The position numbers were made by a program, and so were the translations under genes. The notes beneath the pieces were generated by a model that searched no databases, had not been told where the DNA came from, and saw nothing but the letters and a program-made list of their open reading frames with translations. Positions 1-6,062 of a DNA stretch of 28,212 nt are shown here, in pieces. Numbering within the stretch: position 1 is the stretch's first letter; every line of letters begins with the position of its first letter. The stretch spans positions 1-28,212 of the forward strand of contig CAZHRW010000068.1 in the NCBI GenBank assembly GCA_964535025.1, given 5' to 3'. The DNA is from JAAYZK01 sp964535025 (GTDB taxonomy: Bacteria; Planctomycetota; Phycisphaerae; SM23-33; FEN-1343).

Positions 1-1
1 C

Positions 2-886
2 GCCCCCGCCGGCGGCCGCATCCTGACCACCGGCCACATGCCCACCGGCCAGGGCGGGCCGAGCGGCCGACACAGCCTCCCGCCCGGGCGGGACCTCAAT
101 CGCCGGCATCGTCGCACCGCGCGAGGCACCCGCCTCGCCCATAGCGGCCGTGCGGCCCGCCTGGACCACGTCGGCGTCGCCTGCATTGCCCGCGTTGCGC
201 CCGGGGCCCGTCGGGCCCGGGACGACGAGGCAGCGTCGCAGCCCTTGGGGCCCGATCACGACCGGCGGCACCGTCGCACCGCCCGCCGCGACCAGTGCGG
301 CGACATCATCGGGCGTCGGGGGGTCCGCAGTTGCAAACACGCCGCGACGGCACGGCCTCGCAAACCCGGCCACGGCACCTTCCGGCCCGCCGCCCAGCGG
401 CGGGGCCGTCGGACCACCGGCGCGGCTGGCGCCGCGATCGTCGCCCGCGGCGGCGTGGGCCGCGAGGCCGGCGGCACACGTCGCCGCTGCCGCGGGTCCC
501 GGCAGGGCGGCCGATCTGACGGCCGTCGTCGTCGGTAAACCTCGCGCCCCGGCCGTCCGGTGGGCAGCGGGGCGCGTCGCATCGAACCGTCGCGCGTCGC
601 CGGCGGATTCGGCCGCGATCGCAACGCCGACGCGCGCCCTTCCCGGCCGCGGCGCCTCGCCGTGTGGCGTGTTGACCTCAGCCTCGCCCGGCCAGGGCCG
701 CCGATACGCCCCGCCGGGGCCGAACAGGCAGGCCGGGACGGCAGCATGCGGCGCGAAACTGTTGGCCATCCGCGCCAGCCAGCGGCGGAGGGTGGCCGCC
801 TGGGCAGCCAGGCGAATCCAACTCAGCAGGTACGCCCGGAGGCGCCTGCGGACAACCGGCTCATGCTGTTTGACTTCTGTTAGCAT
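2..886 (-). CDS. Unrecognised Ala/Gly/Arg/Pro-rich protein, 3' end outside the window
   Basis: An open frame of 295 codons runs from ATG at 886 on the minus strand to the left edge without a stop. The chosen ATG has an AGGA ribosome-binding sequence six bases upstream; another in-frame ATG at 901 has none. The N-terminus is MLTEVKQHEPVVRRRLRAYL, followed by a basic, possibly helical stretch and a long low-complexity Ala/Gly/Pro/Arg-rich region. Around residues 200-230 it looks more protein-like (a TPDDVAALVAAGG stretch). I recognise no domain and propose no function. In GC-rich DNA long open frames occur by chance; the good ribosome-binding site and the palindrome over the start argue for a real gene, the poor complexity argues against. 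It is divergent from the transporter at 1238. Confidence 0.45.
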   Translation of the reverse strand, partial: MLTEVKQHEPVVRRRLRAYLLSWIRLAAQAATLRRWLARMANSFAPHAAVPACLFGPGGAYRRPWPGEAEVNTPHGEAPRPGRARVGVAIAAESAGDARRFDATRPAAHRTAGARGLPTTTAVRSAALPGPAAAATCAAGLAAHAAAGDDRGASRAGGPTAPPLGGGPEGAVAGFARPCRRGVFATADPPTPDDVAALVAAGGATVPPVVIGPQGLRRCLVVPGPTGPGRNAGNAGDADVVQAGRTAAMGEAGASRGATMPAIEVPPGREAVSAARPALAGGHVAGGQDAAAGGG

Positions 887-900
887 ATGGTATCCTAACA
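878..900. promoter_or_regulatory. Palindromic operator-like site over the start of the minus-strand gene
   Basis: Arms TGTTAGCATA (878-887) and TATCCTAACA (891-900) are reverse complements at 9 of 10 positions, around a TGG centre. The inner 19 bases have TTAG/CTAA-type ends and loosely resemble DtxR/IdeR-type metal-regulator boxes (about 13 of 19 positions on the minus strand). On that strand TTGACG (plus 912-917) lies 17 bases before TACCAT (plus 889-894), a possible promoter whose -10 lies inside the palindrome. The AGGA ribosome-binding sequence and ATG of the minus-strand gene overlap it too. Binding by a repressor is inferred. Confidence 0.45.
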
Positions 901-1237
901 TCGGCCGAACGTCAAGGGGAACTTCAGGAAAATGTTCGGCATTGTTCGCGGGCCTTGCCTGGCCACATGTGGGTTCCGTGGCGGGTGGAAGCCCCACCGG
1001 TGGCGTTTTTGAGGATCGGCACGGCATGGCCGACGGCCCGAGTGAATCGTATGGATTTCCGGTAGGGTGTTTCGCGGGGGTTGCGCAGGCGTCGACCGAC
1101 AAAGGCCTTGCGTCGCCGGGGGCGCGACAGCGCCGGCGGCGGCTGCGGCGGCGGGCTGCGGCGCCGGTGAGGTATTCGACGTAGATTGCCGCGAGGGTCT
1201 TGTGCCGGCGGACGGCGGGCCGTAGACTTCCGCTGCC
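901..1237. other. Intergenic region between divergent genes
   Basis: This holds upstream sequence for the minus-strand gene at 886 and the plus-strand transporter at 1238. A 10-bp palindrome CCACCGGTGG (994-1003) is followed by CGTTTTT, which resembles a weak plus-strand terminator, but no plus-strand gene upstream would use it. Reading frames crossing the area are biased, low-complexity and without ribosome-binding sites; I see no gene here. Confidence 0.5.
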
Positions 1238-2530
1238 TTGGAAGCGCCTCGCCCCCGACATGACCCGTACGCCGCCCTCCGCGTGCCCGCGTTCCGTCGC
1301 CTGCTGATCGGCAGCCAGATCGTTCGGATCGGCACGAGCGCCCAGACGCTGGCGATCGGCTGGGAGATGTACACGCGGACCGACGAGCCGCTGGCGCTGG
1401 GGCTGGTGGGGCTGGTGCAGGCGATCCCGATGCTCCTGCTGACGCTGCCGGCGGGGTATCTCGCCGACGTGTTCGACCGCCGGCGGCTGATGGTGATCGG
1501 GATGCTGATGACCAGCGCCACTAGCGTGGCGCTGGCGGCGTTCAGCTATTATCGCGGGTCGATCGAGCTGATGTACCTGCTGCTGCTGCTGGACAGCGCC
1601 GCCCTGCGGCTGACCTGGCCGGCGTCGGCGTCGCTGCTGCCGCTGATCGTGCCGGGCGAGACGTTCGAGAACGCGATGAAGTGGCGCACGAGCCTGGGGC
1701 AGATCTCCAACATGATCGGCCCGGCGGTGGGGGGGGTGATCATCATGTGGTCGATTCCGACGGCGTATCTGCTCAGCGCCGCGGCGACGATCGTGCAGAT
1801 CTTCGTGCTCCTGTCGATCGACGTGCCGGACGCCCCGCGGGCGGTCCGCGGGCGGATGGTTCGCCAGGTGGCCCAGGGCGTGGCGTTCGTGTGGCGCAAG
1901 AAGGTGCTGCTGGGGGCGATCTCGCTGGATCTGTTCGGGGTCCTGCTGGGCGGGGCGGTGTATCTGCTGCCGATCTTCGCCCGCGACATCATCGACCTGG
2001 ACGCCGCGGGTGTCTTGCCCGAGCAGGCGCTCGGCTGGCTGCGGGCGGCTCCGGCGGCCGGGGCGCTGGTGATGGCGTTGATCCTCACGCACGCCCCGCC
2101 CTTCCGCAAGGCCGGCCGCACGATGCTGCTGGCCGTGGCGGGCTTCGGCGTCGCGACGATCGTGTTCGGGTTCTCGCGGAACCTGTGGCTGTCGATGGCG
2201 ATGCTGGCGTTGACCGGGGCGTTCGACAACGTCTCCGTCGTGGTCCGCCACATCCTGGTCCAACTGGCCACCCCCAACGAGATGCGCGGCCGCGTCTCGG
2301 CGGTCAACGCCATGTTCATCTCCAGCTCGAATGAGTTGGGCGGCTTCGAGAGCGGGACCGTCGCGCACCTGTTCGGCCCGATCGTCAGCGTGGTTTCCGG
2401 CGGCATCGGCACCCTCGCCGTCGTCGGCGCCTGGGCGGGGCTGTTTCCCGATCTTCGCAAGGTCGGCCGCCTGGGCGTCGAGGACGCCGAGGCGGACGAC
2501 GATGTCGCGGAGAAGGTCGCGGCGCAGTAG
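1238..2530 (+). CDS. MFS transporter, MFS_3/EntS-like exporter
   Basis: A 430-residue, very hydrophobic protein with the two-bundle pattern of major facilitator permeases, most like the MFS_3 group (enterobactin exporter EntS and putative multidrug exporters). Visible marks are the PYAALRVPAFRRLLIGS start before helix 1, a loop 2-3 motif GYLADVFDRRRLM (the family's G-x-L-x-D-R-x-x-R-R signature) near residues 73-85, and a matching MRGRVSAVNAM loop in the second half (about 349-359). It should be a proton-driven exporter in the inner membrane; the substrate cannot be read from sequence. The TTG start is the first possible codon after an in-frame TAG and keeps the typical family N-terminus, but has no clear ribosome-binding site. 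The last 20 residues are an acidic cytoplasmic tail. Confidence 0.88.
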   Translation: MEAPRPRHDPYAALRVPAFRRLLIGSQIVRIGTSAQTLAIGWEMYTRTDEPLALGLVGLVQAIPMLLLTLPAGYLADVFDRRRLMVIGMLMTSATSVALAAFSYYRGSIELMYLLLLLDSAALRLTWPASASLLPLIVPGETFENAMKWRTSLGQISNMIGPAVGGVIIMWSIPTAYLLSAAATIVQIFVLLSIDVPDAPRAVRGRMVRQVAQGVAFVWRKKVLLGAISLDLFGVLLGGAVYLLPIFARDIIDLDAAGVLPEQALGWLRAAPAAGALVMALILTHAPPFRKAGRTMLLAVAGFGVATIVFGFSRNLWLSMAMLALTGAFDNVSVVVRHILVQLATPNEMRGRVSAVNAMFISSSNELGGFESGTVAHLFGPIVSVVSGGIGTLAVVGAWAGLFPDLRKVGRLGVEDAEADDDVAEKVAAQ

Positions 2531-2573
2531 AGACGCTCCAGGGATCTTGCGCTTCGACGGCTGGATATTGATA

Positions 2574-2625
2574 TTGACATTTCAGCTCATTTCGTGCATA
2601 TTATCTGCACGAAGACGCCTATAAT
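2574..2625 (+). promoter_or_regulatory. Promoter and operator-like inverted repeat upstream of the RloA/RloB-like pair
   Basis: A perfect -35 box TTGACA (2574-2579) is followed after 19 bases by TATTAT (2599-2604); a perfect TATAAT lies at 2620-2625 as another -10 candidate without a good -35. Overlapping the first -10 is a perfect inverted repeat, TTCGTGCA (2591-2598) and TGCACGAA (2606-2613), with a 7-base spacer. The position, in the core promoter of a probable defence operon, fits a repressor site. No regulator gene is encoded in the two-gene unit. Confidence 0.6.
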
Positions 2626-2691
2626 GACGATGAGGATGTTTTAGAGCAGCTTTGATGGTGACTCGAACGTCCTGCGGACGGAGTACCGAAC

Positions 2692-4110
2692 ATGCTTATC
2701 GAATTCAAGGTCGCCAACTTCCAGTGCTTCCGTGACGAGGTCACGCTCAGCCTCCAGCCCGGCGGGCGAGACATGAAGCTGCGGGGGAACCTCTGGCAGG
2801 GGCACCGCTACAAGGCGCTGAAATCGGCCGCCATCTTCGGCGCGAATGCCTCGGGCAAGACGTCGCTGCTGCATGCTCTGCATGTGTTCAAGGCCTTTGT
2901 GAAAGGTTCTGCTACAAAGATGAACGTGGGTGACCCCGTTGGGGGTATGGATCCCTTCCGTCTCTCGAGATCGCATGTGAACGAACCGTCCTGTTTTGAA
3001 GTACTGGTGGAATTGGACGGTACAGGATATCGCTATCGGGTAGAAGCCACGCGGAAGCGCGTATGCAAGGAAGTCTTAGAACGTCAAGATGCGCCAGATC
3101 ATTCGCCTTGGCTTTGTCTCATTGAGCGTGATAGCAATCATATTGCCCTGCACCCTCGTCTCGGCGGAAAAGCAAGGCGAGAGCAGATTGCCGAGGATAC
3201 GCGAGATAACGCGCTGGTTCTTTCGCGTGCGGCCGAGCGAAATGTCCAACAGGTGGCTCCCCTGTACAAATGGTTCAGCAACTGTATCCACCATTTGTCC
3301 GCCGGGGCTGGGGCGCCCCCAGACACGTTCGCCCTTGAGTCGATAGCAAGCTCAGCTTCGGAAGACGCAAGGCTCCTCGATCGGTTGTCGGAGATGTTGC
3401 ATGACGCAGATACGGGGATTATCCGCGTTGGAACCGAATCCGTGCCGTCGGCAATGCGTGACATCCGCGTTGAGGGCAACGAACAACTGGGCGCGGAAGC
3501 GAAGAAGGCCGTATCAGAGTTTGCTGAAGCTCTCGGGCGACTGAAAAGGACACTTGAACCGCAATCTGCGAATCAAGAGGATACAGATAAGAGTGTGCTG
3601 CGTTTCTTTACGGAGCATAGAACTGCGGAACACGAGACTGTACGCTTTACCATGCGGGATGAATCTGCGGGCACCCGAAGATACCTTCGTCTTGTCGGCA
3701 TGCTGCTAAAACACCTTAGAACTGAGGACCTTGGGGCGATCGACGAGTTGCAGACCAGCCTGCATCCACAGTTGGCCTACCGCATTATCCAAATGGTCCA
3801 TAGTCCCGAGTTCGGGAGGGCCGGCGCCCAACTGATCTTCACGACGCACGACACGACGCTGCTCGATCCAAGTCTTCTTCGGCGGGATCAAATCATCCTG
3901 ACCCAGAAAGGCCCCGATGGGGCGGCTGAGTTGTACTCGTTGTGGGACTTCGACGATATGCCACGTAATACGGCCGCATGGGCGCGCAACTATCTCGCGG
4001 GACGTTTCGGCGGCGTTCCTGTCTTTGGCCCGATGCTTTCGGAGATCCCCCAAGCTGATGAGCCAACGCCTGTTTGTGATTCCGCTTCAGAGCCGGTGGA
4101 GGCCGGGTAA
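2692..4110 (+). CDS. RloA-like AAA15/ABC-type ATPase
   Basis: A 472-residue ATP-binding protein of the AAA15/RloA group, related to OLD-type and ABC-like ATPases. It begins MLIEFKVANFQCFRDEVTLS, the usual first strands. Walker A is GANASGKTS at residues 50-58, an ABC-signature-like ESAGT at 324-328, Walker B with catalytic acid IDE at 350-352 followed by the family's TSLHP, and the H-loop histidine H386 in TTHDT. All ATPase elements are therefore present. The next gene starts at the base after its stop, so the two are co-transcribed and probably form an ATPase/effector complex. RloA and RloB were first named as ORFs linked to type I restriction loci; similar ATPase plus TOPRIM-like pairs act against phage. 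The central part (about 2.9-3.7 kb) is visibly more AT-rich than the neighbours, suggesting transfer. Confidence 0.88.
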   Translation: MLIEFKVANFQCFRDEVTLSLQPGGRDMKLRGNLWQGHRYKALKSAAIFGANASGKTSLLHALHVFKAFVKGSATKMNVGDPVGGMDPFRLSRSHVNEPSCFEVLVELDGTGYRYRVEATRKRVCKEVLERQDAPDHSPWLCLIERDSNHIALHPRLGGKARREQIAEDTRDNALVLSRAAERNVQQVAPLYKWFSNCIHHLSAGAGAPPDTFALESIASSASEDARLLDRLSEMLHDADTGIIRVGTESVPSAMRDIRVEGNEQLGAEAKKAVSEFAEALGRLKRTLEPQSANQEDTDKSVLRFFTEHRTAEHETVRFTMRDESAGTRRYLRLVGMLLKHLRTEDLGAIDELQTSLHPQLAYRIIQMVHSPEFGRAGAQLIFTTHDTTLLDPSLLRRDQIILTQKGPDGAAELYSLWDFDDMPRNTAAWARNYLAGRFGGVPVFGPMLSEIPQADEPTPVCDSASEPVEAG

Positions 4111-4758
4111 ATGGCGCGGCAGCGCCCGCGCCAGCGTCGGAAGAGAATACTGAGTCCGCGCTTCATCGTCGCGTGCGAGGGCAGACGGACAGAGTATGAG
4201 TACCTGACACGTCTCGACAAGGCGGTCGCGCGTGGCGGGAAACCGGCGGTCAGCGTTCTGCGGGGCGGAGGCCTTGATGCTGTCCGCGTCGTGAAAAAGG
4301 CGATTCGTCAACGGGAAGAGGATCGCCGAAGTCAGATGTTCTCCAGGCGCGACGGCGACATGGTGTTCGCGCTGCTGGATGTCGAACCGCATGATCCTTC
4401 GAAGGTTGGGGCGCTCGATAAGGCGTTGCGATTGGCGAACAGGGAAGGCGTCTGCGTGCTTCTGTCGAATCCCTGCTTCGAGTTCTGGCTGTTCTGCCAT
4501 GTCGCCGATGAGCGGCAAGCCTGTCGGGGGTTTGAGGACCCGACAGCCCTCGATCGGGCATTGCGCCGTCATGGCTTCGACAAGGACACGCTCCACGCCA
4601 GTTCCAGCGGTTTCGATCGCCTGCTGAATAACGTAAAGGGAGCCGTGCGGGTGGCGCGGCATGTCCATGAGAGACATCACGCCAACGTCGCCGATATCCG
4701 CCATGCAAACGCCTGCACCACCGTCTACCAACTTGTGGCGCGTATGATCGGCGTCTGA
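4111..4758 (+). CDS. RloB-like protein, putative TOPRIM-type effector nuclease
   Basis: A 215-residue protein matching the RloB family pattern: a basic N-terminus, a strand ending in CEGRRTEYEYL (E23, E28), a hydrophobic strand VFALLDVE (D90, E92), and the family block LSNPCFEFWLFCH (residues 118-130). The fold is thought to resemble TOPRIM nuclease domains, where one glutamate and a following DxD bind metal. Here DxD is DxE, a mild departure. ATG directly follows the TAA of the ATPase gene, with GGAGG (4098-4102) eight bases upstream, so translation is coupled. The likely role is the toxic or nucleolytic arm of a two-gene defence module controlled by the ATPase; that is family knowledge plus inference. 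Confidence 0.85.
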   Translation: MARQRPRQRRKRILSPRFIVACEGRRTEYEYLTRLDKAVARGGKPAVSVLRGGGLDAVRVVKKAIRQREEDRRSQMFSRRDGDMVFALLDVEPHDPSKVGALDKALRLANREGVCVLLSNPCFEFWLFCHVADERQACRGFEDPTALDRALRRHGFDKDTLHASSSGFDRLLNNVKGAVRVARHVHERHHANVADIRHANACTTVYQLVARMIGV

Positions 4759-4840
4759 AGGGGCTCTCAGTTCCGCGCAATCCCCGAGCCGAGCACGCTG
4801 GTGGTGCGGGGGCTGGCGAGGCGCCGTCGGCGGAGGGCGC

Positions 4841-4890
4841 AAAAAAAGAGGCGACGCCGCGGGAAGGAGACGGAAACCTCGGCGTCGCCT
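4841..4890 (-). terminator. Intrinsic terminator, leftward
   Basis: A perfect 11-bp stem (4849-4859 with 4880-4890) and a 20-base loop are followed, on the minus strand, by C and seven T (plus 4841-4847). It would end transcripts from the kinase/phosphatase unit or from the candidate small RNA. It does not have a T-run in the plus direction. Confidence 0.75.
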
Positions 4891-4934
4891 GACCAGTCAC
4901 CGCGACGCAAGGCAGGGAGGAGACCTCGCGTCGC
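4841..4934 (-). ncRNA. Candidate small RNA: two similar stem-loops with CU-rich loops, ending in a terminator
   Basis: Read on the minus strand, a stem GCGACGC/GCGTCGC (plus 4902-4908 and 4928-4934) with a 19-base loop is followed after 11 bases by a stem AGGCGACGCCG/CGGCGTCGCCT (plus 4849-4859 and 4880-4890) with a 20-base loop, then C and seven T. Both loops begin (C)GAGGT or AGGT and carry TCTCCTYCC, complementary to AGGAGA-type ribosome-binding sequences. Stems and loops look like tandem duplicates. Small RNAs with CU-rich anti-Shine-Dalgarno loops are known in other phyla, but homology is not claimed. A TAGGGT hexamer (plus 4953-4958) could be a -10, without a good -35. It could instead be the 3' end of the phosphatase transcript. 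Confidence 0.4.
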
Positions 4935-5020
4935 TGGGGTTACAGGCCTGTCACCCTACCGTACGGCCATCGAGGCGAGTCGGTTCGGCCGGAAGCGGAA
5001 ATTCCGAGCGGACCACAGGG

Positions 5021-5186
5021 AAATACGAAATCCGAAGCACGAAACCTGCCTGCCAGCAGGCAGGTACGAAACAACTCTCCAACGGACAAGAAAGCAAACG
5101 CAAAACGGCTGAGCCCCGTCGTTTGCTGTTTTTTCGTTTTGTCGTTTCGAATTTGTTTCGTGCTTCGGATTTCGGATTTCGGATTT
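5021..5186. repeat. Long imperfect hairpin repeat, copy 1
   Basis: The outer arms 5021-5045 and 5155-5179 are reverse complements at 24 of 25 positions and are built from the unit CGAAATCCGAAGCACGAAAC. A second hairpin lies at the centre, with GCAAACG (5094-5100) facing CGTTTGC (5119-5125). A 20-base perfect palindrome (5045-5064; arms CCTGCCTGC and GCAGGCAGG) interrupts the left arm. An extra GGATTT unit follows the right arm. A second copy is at 12431. No coding capacity; it resembles a dispersed REP- or MITE-like element. Confidence 0.8.
5045..5064. repeat. 20-base perfect palindrome nested in the hairpin repeat
   Basis: CCTGCCTGC, a CA loop, and GCAGGCAGG. It is inserted in the left arm of the larger repeat, followed by TACGAAAC, which repeats the flanking CGAAAC, as if a small palindrome had been inserted or expanded by slippage. 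The copy at 12431 lacks it. Confidence 0.75.
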
Positions 5187-5215
5187 GGGCTCCAAAGGTC
5201 CTGCAGGAGAAGGGC

Positions 5216-6058
5216 TTACAAGCGCCGGATGGGCCGGACGAGGGTGTCGAGCATGTCCAGCTCGAGGTCCTCGCCGGCGTCGAATTCGGCGATCGTGCCG
5301 CGGGGGTGCTCGCTGGCGAGGATAAGTTGGCGGCCGTTCACGAGATAGCCGTTGTCCTGGGGCTGGTGGCCGTTGATGAAGATGGAGGCCTCGAGCGGCC
5401 CGGTCAGCGCGTCGAGCGCCTCGGGGGTGTGGTGTCGGCCCCAGAGCAGTTCGTAGACGCTGCCGCCGAGGCGGAAGTCCTCGTCGCGGTACGGACGGGT
5501 GAAGATGGCGGGGTCGAACAGCGCCTCGCGGCCGGGGGAGGGCAGGGAGTGGCTGATCAGCACGCCGTTGGGGCACCGGGCGGCCAGGGGCAGGGAGGCG
5601 AAGAAGTCGCAGATCGCCCGGTGGATCTCGTCGGCGTCCTGGCCGTACGCGTTGGCCAGGCCCGCGCGGAACGCACGGCAGGAGCCGAACCCGTCCTTGC
5701 TGATCTCGTTGCCGGTGGCCTCGGAAATGTCGTGATTGGCCAGGAGAAAGTGCACCTGCGCGGGATGCTGCTGCTTGAGTCGTACCGCCCGCAGGAGGAC
5801 CTCGAAGCTGCGGTCGGCGCCGTGGGCGTCGATGGGGCCGCCGTGGATCAGCTCCTGCAGGATAAGCATTCGCCGCCGGTCGGCGCCCAGGGCGGCGTGC
5901 TTGATGATCTTGACGAGGTTGGCGCGGCAGCCGTGGAGGTCGCCGGCGACGATGAGCCGCTCACCGGCGTCGAACCGCAGGAGGTTGCCCTCGCGGTGGG
6001 CTTCCGTGCGACAGCGTTCGGCCGCATCGCCCAGGATGTCCGCGACCGGGTGGGCCAT
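5216..6058 (-). CDS. PPP-type metallophosphoesterase, probable partner of the upstream kinase
   Basis: A 280-residue calcineurin-like phosphoesterase. Visible metal-site motifs are GDLHG (residues 39-43, D40 and H42), ANHD (107-110, the usual GNHD/E with N108 and H109), ISHS (H170) and NGHQP (H231). The normal second motif GDxVDRG is replaced by QELIHGG (68-74), so the bridging aspartate would be E69. It likely removes phosphate from Ser/Thr or similar substrates in the cytosol; no signal peptide is seen. The gene starts four bases after the kinase stop (6063) in the same direction, so both come from one message, and the phosphatase may reverse the kinase's modification. The altered motif suggests a distinct subfamily rather than a classical PP1/PP2A-like enzyme. 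Confidence 0.85.
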   Translation of the reverse strand: MAHPVADILGDAAERCRTEAHREGNLLRFDAGERLIVAGDLHGCRANLVKIIKHAALGADRRRMLILQELIHGGPIDAHGADRSFEVLLRAVRLKQQHPAQVHFLLANHDISEATGNEISKDGFGSCRAFRAGLANAYGQDADEIHRAICDFFASLPLAARCPNGVLISHSLPSPGREALFDPAIFTRPYRDEDFRLGGSVYELLWGRHHTPEALDALTGPLEASIFINGHQPQDNGYLVNGRQLILASEHPRGTIAEFDAGEDLELDMLDTLVRPIRRL

Positions 6059-6062
6059 GCGG

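Larger units (their letters stand above)
4759..5215. other. Non-coding region between convergent units: candidate RNA, terminator and hairpin repeat
   Basis: This 457-base stretch separates the plus-strand RloB-like gene from the minus-strand phosphatase. From left to right it holds about 80 bases without visible structure, a T-tract terminator reading leftward (4841-4890), a second similar hairpin (4902-4934), some 85 bases of unassigned sequence, and a long imperfect hairpin repeat (5021-5186). Open frames through it are fragments without ribosome-binding sites or family resemblance, so I call no protein here. Confidence 0.7.

Noticed and set aside
994..1010. CCACCGGTGG followed by CGTTTTT as a terminator
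   Set aside because: The stem is a loopless palindrome, and no plus-strand gene ends before it.
150..1184. Long plus-strand frame of 344 codons
   Set aside because: No ribosome-binding site or family resemblance; it overlaps the better-supported minus-strand start at 886 and reads as Ala/Arg/Pro low complexity.
895..1521. Minus-strand frame of 208 codons
   Set aside because: It lies antisense to the start of the MFS gene and has the composition of a shadow frame.
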